A DNA stretch of 12,500 bases from Trachelipus rathkii (lineage: Eukaryota; Arthropoda; Malacostraca; Isopoda; Trachelipodidae), in contig JABUQX010097133.1 of assembly GCA_015478945.1 (NCBI GenBank), positions 1 through 12,500 of the forward strand. The letters are read 5' to 3'. The translations under genes and the position numbers were made by a program. Below, piece after piece: positions 9,456 to 12,500 of this stretch. How positions within the stretch are numbered: the stretch's first letter is position 1; every line of letters starts with the position of its first letter. A model generated the notes under the pieces. It saw only the letters and a list, made by a program, of their open reading frames with translations, had not been told where the DNA came from and ran no database searches.

Positions 9456-9504
9456 TGTAAAAACGTAAATTTGTAAGTTATAAAACATAAAAAGTGTAAG
9501 AAAT

Positions 9505-9540
9505 TATTATTTATTTATTTATTTATCTATTTATTTTGTT
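9505..9540. repeat. (TTTA)n short tandem repeat, right arm
   Basis: Mirrors the left-arm AATA run at 3121-3144. Confidence 0.85.
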
Positions 9541-9689
9541 ATGTTTTCTTGATGGTTCTGAAACCCTTATTTTCGAAATCTAATAGACCCGATAACCTAT
9601 ATAAAGACACCAACATTGTATCATTACACAAAATTTTATATCGTTGAGCACCAAGCAGGCTCCGGCTCCTGTTACGGTTCCTTAGCCAA

Positions 9690-9910
9690 CGAATCCTTCT
9701 CCTACTCCTCCTCATTCCTCATTCTCTTCTTCCTCCCTCCTTTCTTCCTTTCTCTCTTCTTCTCTCTTCTTCCTCTGGTTTCAGGGATTCCATGCGTAAT
9801 TTCTTCCTTCTCTTTTTTCAGGAAGTCAGGAAGGACCCACCTCCGGGGTCGCCGGGACCCGGGAATCCGAATCCGACTCCAACCTGTCTCCGACTCCGAA
9901 TCCGACCTCA
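9690..9910 (+). repeat. Pyrimidine tract and CCGACTC repeats, right arm
   Basis: TCT/TTC/CCT-rich sequence to about 9778 is followed by GGTTTCAGGG (9777-9786). A second short T-rich stretch then ends in TTTTTTCAGGA near 9813-9823. Both look like vertebrate/insect 3' splice acceptors, but nothing shows that the region is transcribed. CCGAATCCGACTCC-type hexamers follow. It mirrors the left-arm purine tract (2804-2962). Confidence 0.65.
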
Positions 9911-9954
9911 ACCTAGCCTCCAAGCCTAGCCGGGCCCTAATGATCATTTTTAAT

Positions 9955-10130
9955 TTTAGGCTGTCCTCTCTACGGGGACGAGAGGAACGTAATCTCGGCC
10001 CGGGACGAGCTACAAAATCTTATAATTTACATCCAAATTTCACCCGAATTTTAACCAAACTCTATCGATTTCACAACGAATTTAACCTTGGTGCGGGCAA
10101 CACCCCCTTAGGGTGACCTACGGTCACCAA
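9955..10130. repeat. Hairpins in the right outer arm
   Basis: Stem CCTCTC/GAGAGG spans about 9965-9985. Stem GGTGACC (10112-10118) with GGTCACC (10122-10128) has a 3-nt loop. A shortened form of the second hairpin (GACC/GGTC, 2607-2617) persists at the mirrored left-arm position although the flanks have diverged. Confidence 0.65.
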
Positions 10131-10513
10131 AACTCGTCTGTGATCAGTTTATCACAATCCACAATGACCATATACCAAGTTTCAGACCGATAGCTCTATT
10201 CCCTTCATCGAAAAGGCGTATGTGAACGTGTGTGTGTGTATGTAGCACGCGCGCGTAATAAAATAAAAATAATAATCACGACAGACAAACCTACGGTTTA
10301 CCTACATTTGTCGGATTACGCCCTTTCGGGCCATCAATCCCTCCCCTAAGCCTAATATATCTCTATTCATTTATATAGAAATAGGTTTCGGAAGTGGGCA
10401 CATAACTACAACGATTAATCGAATGTTAATTATTGTAATTATTTTCGATTACATTTTCAGTGCTAAATGACAAACCAGAGCACGTAGAAAGACGATTTAA
10501 AGATCGATTAGGG
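10131..10513. other. Right outer arm, no gene
   Basis: Contains a GT/GC alternating purine-pyrimidine stretch (about 10228-10257), the mirrored exact block 10358-10381, and CCGTAGGTTTG-type sequence shared with 2453-2465 on the opposite strand. Nothing coding is seen. Confidence 0.65.
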
Positions 10514-10567
10514 GTAATCGATCATGATAAATCGATTGGAACCATCAAAAATGATCTACCGATCATT
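10514..10567. repeat. Conserved double-hairpin block, right copy
   Basis: Reverse-complement partner of 2191-2245, one T shorter. Retains both stem-loops. Confidence 0.85.
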
Positions 10568-10587
10568 TAAAACCTCTAGGAACCAAA

Positions 10588-10622
10588 AGCCCCCTTTGGG
10601 GGCTCCGCCCCACTTCTGGGGC
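10588..10622. repeat. Two adjacent GC stem-loops, right arm
   Basis: AGCCCCC/GGGGGCT (10588-10594/10598-10604, loop TTT) and GCCCC/GGGGC (10607-10611/10618-10622). Confidence 0.8.
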
Positions 10623-10704
10623 TAAAATCCTTGAAGCCCAGCTCAGAACTCGGTGTCGGTCTTCCAGGACTTAAATTCGGTCTCACCTGACCTTAAACCC
10701 TAAC

Positions 10705-10790
10705 CTTGACATGTCAAGCTTGAAAAACTGAATGTTGCAAAATGTTGTTTGCAACATTTGCAACATTGCACAACATTGTTTCTAAGTAAA
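10705..10790. repeat. Right subterminal palindromes with GTTGCAA cluster
   Basis: Perfect 14-bp palindrome CTTGACATGTCAAG (10705-10718), then a long hairpin with arms 10731-10747 and 10752-10767 (one bulge) built from AATGTTGCAA units, then two more CAACATT copies. It mirrors the left cluster at 2008-2043. Confidence 0.8.
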
Positions 10791-10920
10791 CATTTTTAGC
10801 GGTAATTCTCTATACTACTCACATAGCCTCTTAATCCTGAGGTAATTGGATCAGGGAAAGTATTTGTATGGTTTCTGACGAAGTGGAAGGTGCAGGAATA
10901 TTTAGGCTCGATAGCAAGCC

Positions 10921-10984
10921 CTGCTTCATCGCATAGTCAGAATGCTTGCCACTGTAAGGCGTGGGTTCGCATCCTAGTAAGCGG
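10921..10984 (+). repeat. tRNA-like segment (SINE head or tRNA relic)
   Basis: B-box-like GGTTCGCATCC (10964-10974) sits in a 7-nt T-loop. An A-box-like TCGCATAGTCAG (10929-10940) lies upstream. CTGCTTC (10921-10927) can pair with TAAGCGG (10978-10984) at six of seven positions, counting one G-T wobble. At 64 nt with no variable loop it is too short for a normal cytoplasmic tRNA. It may be the head of a SINE, a decayed tRNA, or chance. Confidence 0.35.
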
Positions 10985-11158
10985 CTTTTCCAATGCGAGA
11001 TGAGAAGAGTGCGGATTTGTTTTAGAATAGACTGTTCTGTTGTATGTGTGGCTATAGTTGTTATGTGTGTATTTGAGATTAGTGTAATACACTATACAAA
11101 AACTGCAATACGTAAATATTGCAGAAAATCTCTTACTAACGACAAATTTTTTGTGTCC

Positions 11159-11573
<415 letters not shown>

Positions 11574-12500
11574 GAAATGCGAAAATTGAAATGTGATCAT
11601 GCCTAGTCTTCTTTGTTAAATCCTAAAACTTGACTTCTTTTTTAAACCCGAATTTAAAAAGAGAAGTTTCAAAATTCTTTTTTAATATTATGTAGTTTAA
11701 CAATAAACAATTTTTGTAACAGTAACATTAACTGATACAAAAAGCAAACAGATTTCTCTATCTGAGTCCCTAAACAGTTCTTATCTTCTCATTTCATTTT
11801 ATAATTATGCAAGTAAGTTTAGTTCAATCTTGCTTCCTTCGACATTCATCAAGTTAATTAGAAAGCTTTACAATGTTTAAAGCATAAAGAGATCTCCGAA
11901 CCAAAAGTCAACAGGGTACATCAAAGCACCGACTGAACAACTAATAAACAATTTTCTAATGAAGACACTGAACAAGTTTATAATCCATTACGCTTCAAAT
12001 CCACAGAGTACAGCAATTCAAAGAAAACGTTTTTTTGTACGCCACCATTAATTTTATTTAATCCCAGTAGAATGAATTTGAATTTTGAAATGGATTTGTA
12101 TTTTATTCTCGAGTTCAGGATGAAATTCTTTGTGATATGATAAGACATAGGCAATTCTGCCTAATTTCTCTAAAAAAAATTTTTTTAATAATGTTCTATA
12201 TATATAGTCTTGAGTGGGCAACATGATTTCTTCTTCATTAGTTGGTGGGTTGAGGATCGTTGGCTCAAATAGCTAACAAAACCATTTTGTTCGAGTTTTT
12301 ATTTTAAAATATAATCTGGAGTCATGTTATTTTATAAAAAAAAAGATGCTGGAAACATTTTTAAATTTATCACATAAAATATTTAAACGCAAAATAAAAA
12401 GTTCAAATAAAATACAGTTCATTATTTATAATTTTAAACAACTATCTCTTATTTTAATTTATAAATTGATTGATTGTAAATATATTTCATTTATATAAAA
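11574..12500. other. AT-rich sequence, no gene seen
   Basis: No frame with coding character. The only structure noted is a local imperfect inverted repeat at 11633-11667 (ACTTCTTTTTTAAA against TTTAAAAAGAGAAGT) and homopolymer A/T runs. Confidence 0.6.

Larger units (their letters stand above)
1956..10819. mobile_element. Foldback-like giant inverted-repeat element (about 8.9 kb imperfect palindrome)
   Basis: The left half matches the reverse complement of the right half over its full length. Mirrored, collinear blocks found by reading both strands are: 1956-1965/10810-10819, 2191-2245/10514-10567 (one T differs), 2380-2403/10358-10381, 2731-2746/9981-9996, 3039-3054/9618-9633, 3825-3846/8732-8753, 3979-4002/8582-8605, 4037-4058/8523-8544, 4282-4293/8311-8322, 5262-5283/7067-7088, 5363-5390/6948-6975, 5941-5960/6233-6252 and 6046-6055/6097-6106. 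All are exact except the one noted. The outermost match is AGTAGTATAG. No clear target-site duplication flanks it and no transposase is encoded. Foldback elements are known for long, internally repetitive inverted repeats, so a non-autonomous foldback-type transposon is the best fit. Alternatives are an inverted segmental duplication or a fold-back read or assembly artefact, though the arm divergence and unequal lengths argue against a simple artefact. Confidence 0.8.
6097..10819 (-). repeat. Right arm of the giant inverted repeat
   Basis: About 4.7 kb, the reverse-complement counterpart of 1956-6055. Extra length comes mainly from (GT)n at 6857-6911 and 8345-8450 and the C-rich minisatellite at about 7790-8195. 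Block offsets against the left arm shift most between the 4282/8322 and 5262/7088 pairs and between the 5363/6975 and 5941/6252 pairs, which locates the length differences. Confidence 0.85.

Noticed and set aside
9616..10116. 166-codon open frame in the right arm
   Set aside because: It lies across the pyrimidine tract and CCGACTC repeats, giving low-complexity S/F/L and R/S peptide. The homologous left-arm sequence does not keep the frame, and no domain is recognisable.
1956..10819. LTR retrotransposon
   Set aside because: The two halves are in inverted, not direct, orientation. There are no reverse transcriptase, integrase, primer-binding or polypurine signals in the expected places.

Overview
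The window looks like repeat-rich, gene-poor nuclear DNA from a eukaryote, most likely an animal. The signs are a decayed hAT-family transposase of the DUF4371/ZMYM1-like type, long (AT)n and (GT)n microsatellites, tRNA-like Pol III box motifs and very AT-rich intergenic sequence. There is no operon structure and no intact host gene. An arthropod is my guess, but the sequence alone does not fix the taxon.

Layout. Positions 1-1303 hold the 3' part of a broken hAT transposase gene that enters from the left edge. It is read in pieces across all three forward frames. A long interrupted (AT)n microsatellite (1544-1873) and a short TTTA-rich run follow. Positions 1956-10819 form one very large imperfect palindrome of about 8.9 kb. 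The left arm (1956-6055) matches the reverse complement of the right arm (6097-10819), collinear from the outer ends to a roughly 41-bp centre (6056-6096). I found thirteen mirrored sequence blocks in matching order: twelve exact blocks of 10-28 nt and one 55/54-nt block that differs by a single T. Going inward, each arm carries: a GC-rich outer segment with many small hairpins; a purine/pyrimidine-skewed tract; a tetranucleotide run; a satellite of about 120-160 bp units built around 8-bp TATTGATC repeats; a unique segment; a dinucleotide tract; an A-rich (left) or T-rich (right) minisatellite; a second unique segment with another dinucleotide tract; and a GC-rich hairpin core. The right arm is longer because it holds two long (GT)n arrays and a C-rich minisatellite of about 92 bp period.

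Right of the palindrome are two short tRNA-like segments on opposite strands (about 10921-10984 and 11159-11253), a second long (AT)n microsatellite (11256-11573), and about 0.9 kb of AT-rich sequence with no recognisable feature.

Interpretation. The palindrome has no convincing coding capacity. It best fits a non-autonomous foldback-type element, meaning a transposon made almost entirely of long terminal inverted repeats with internal tandem repeats. A diverged inverted segmental duplication is possible, and an assembly or read fold-back artefact should be excluded. If transcribed across its centre, it would form a hairpin RNA with kilobase-scale arms. There is no gene pathway to reconstruct here.
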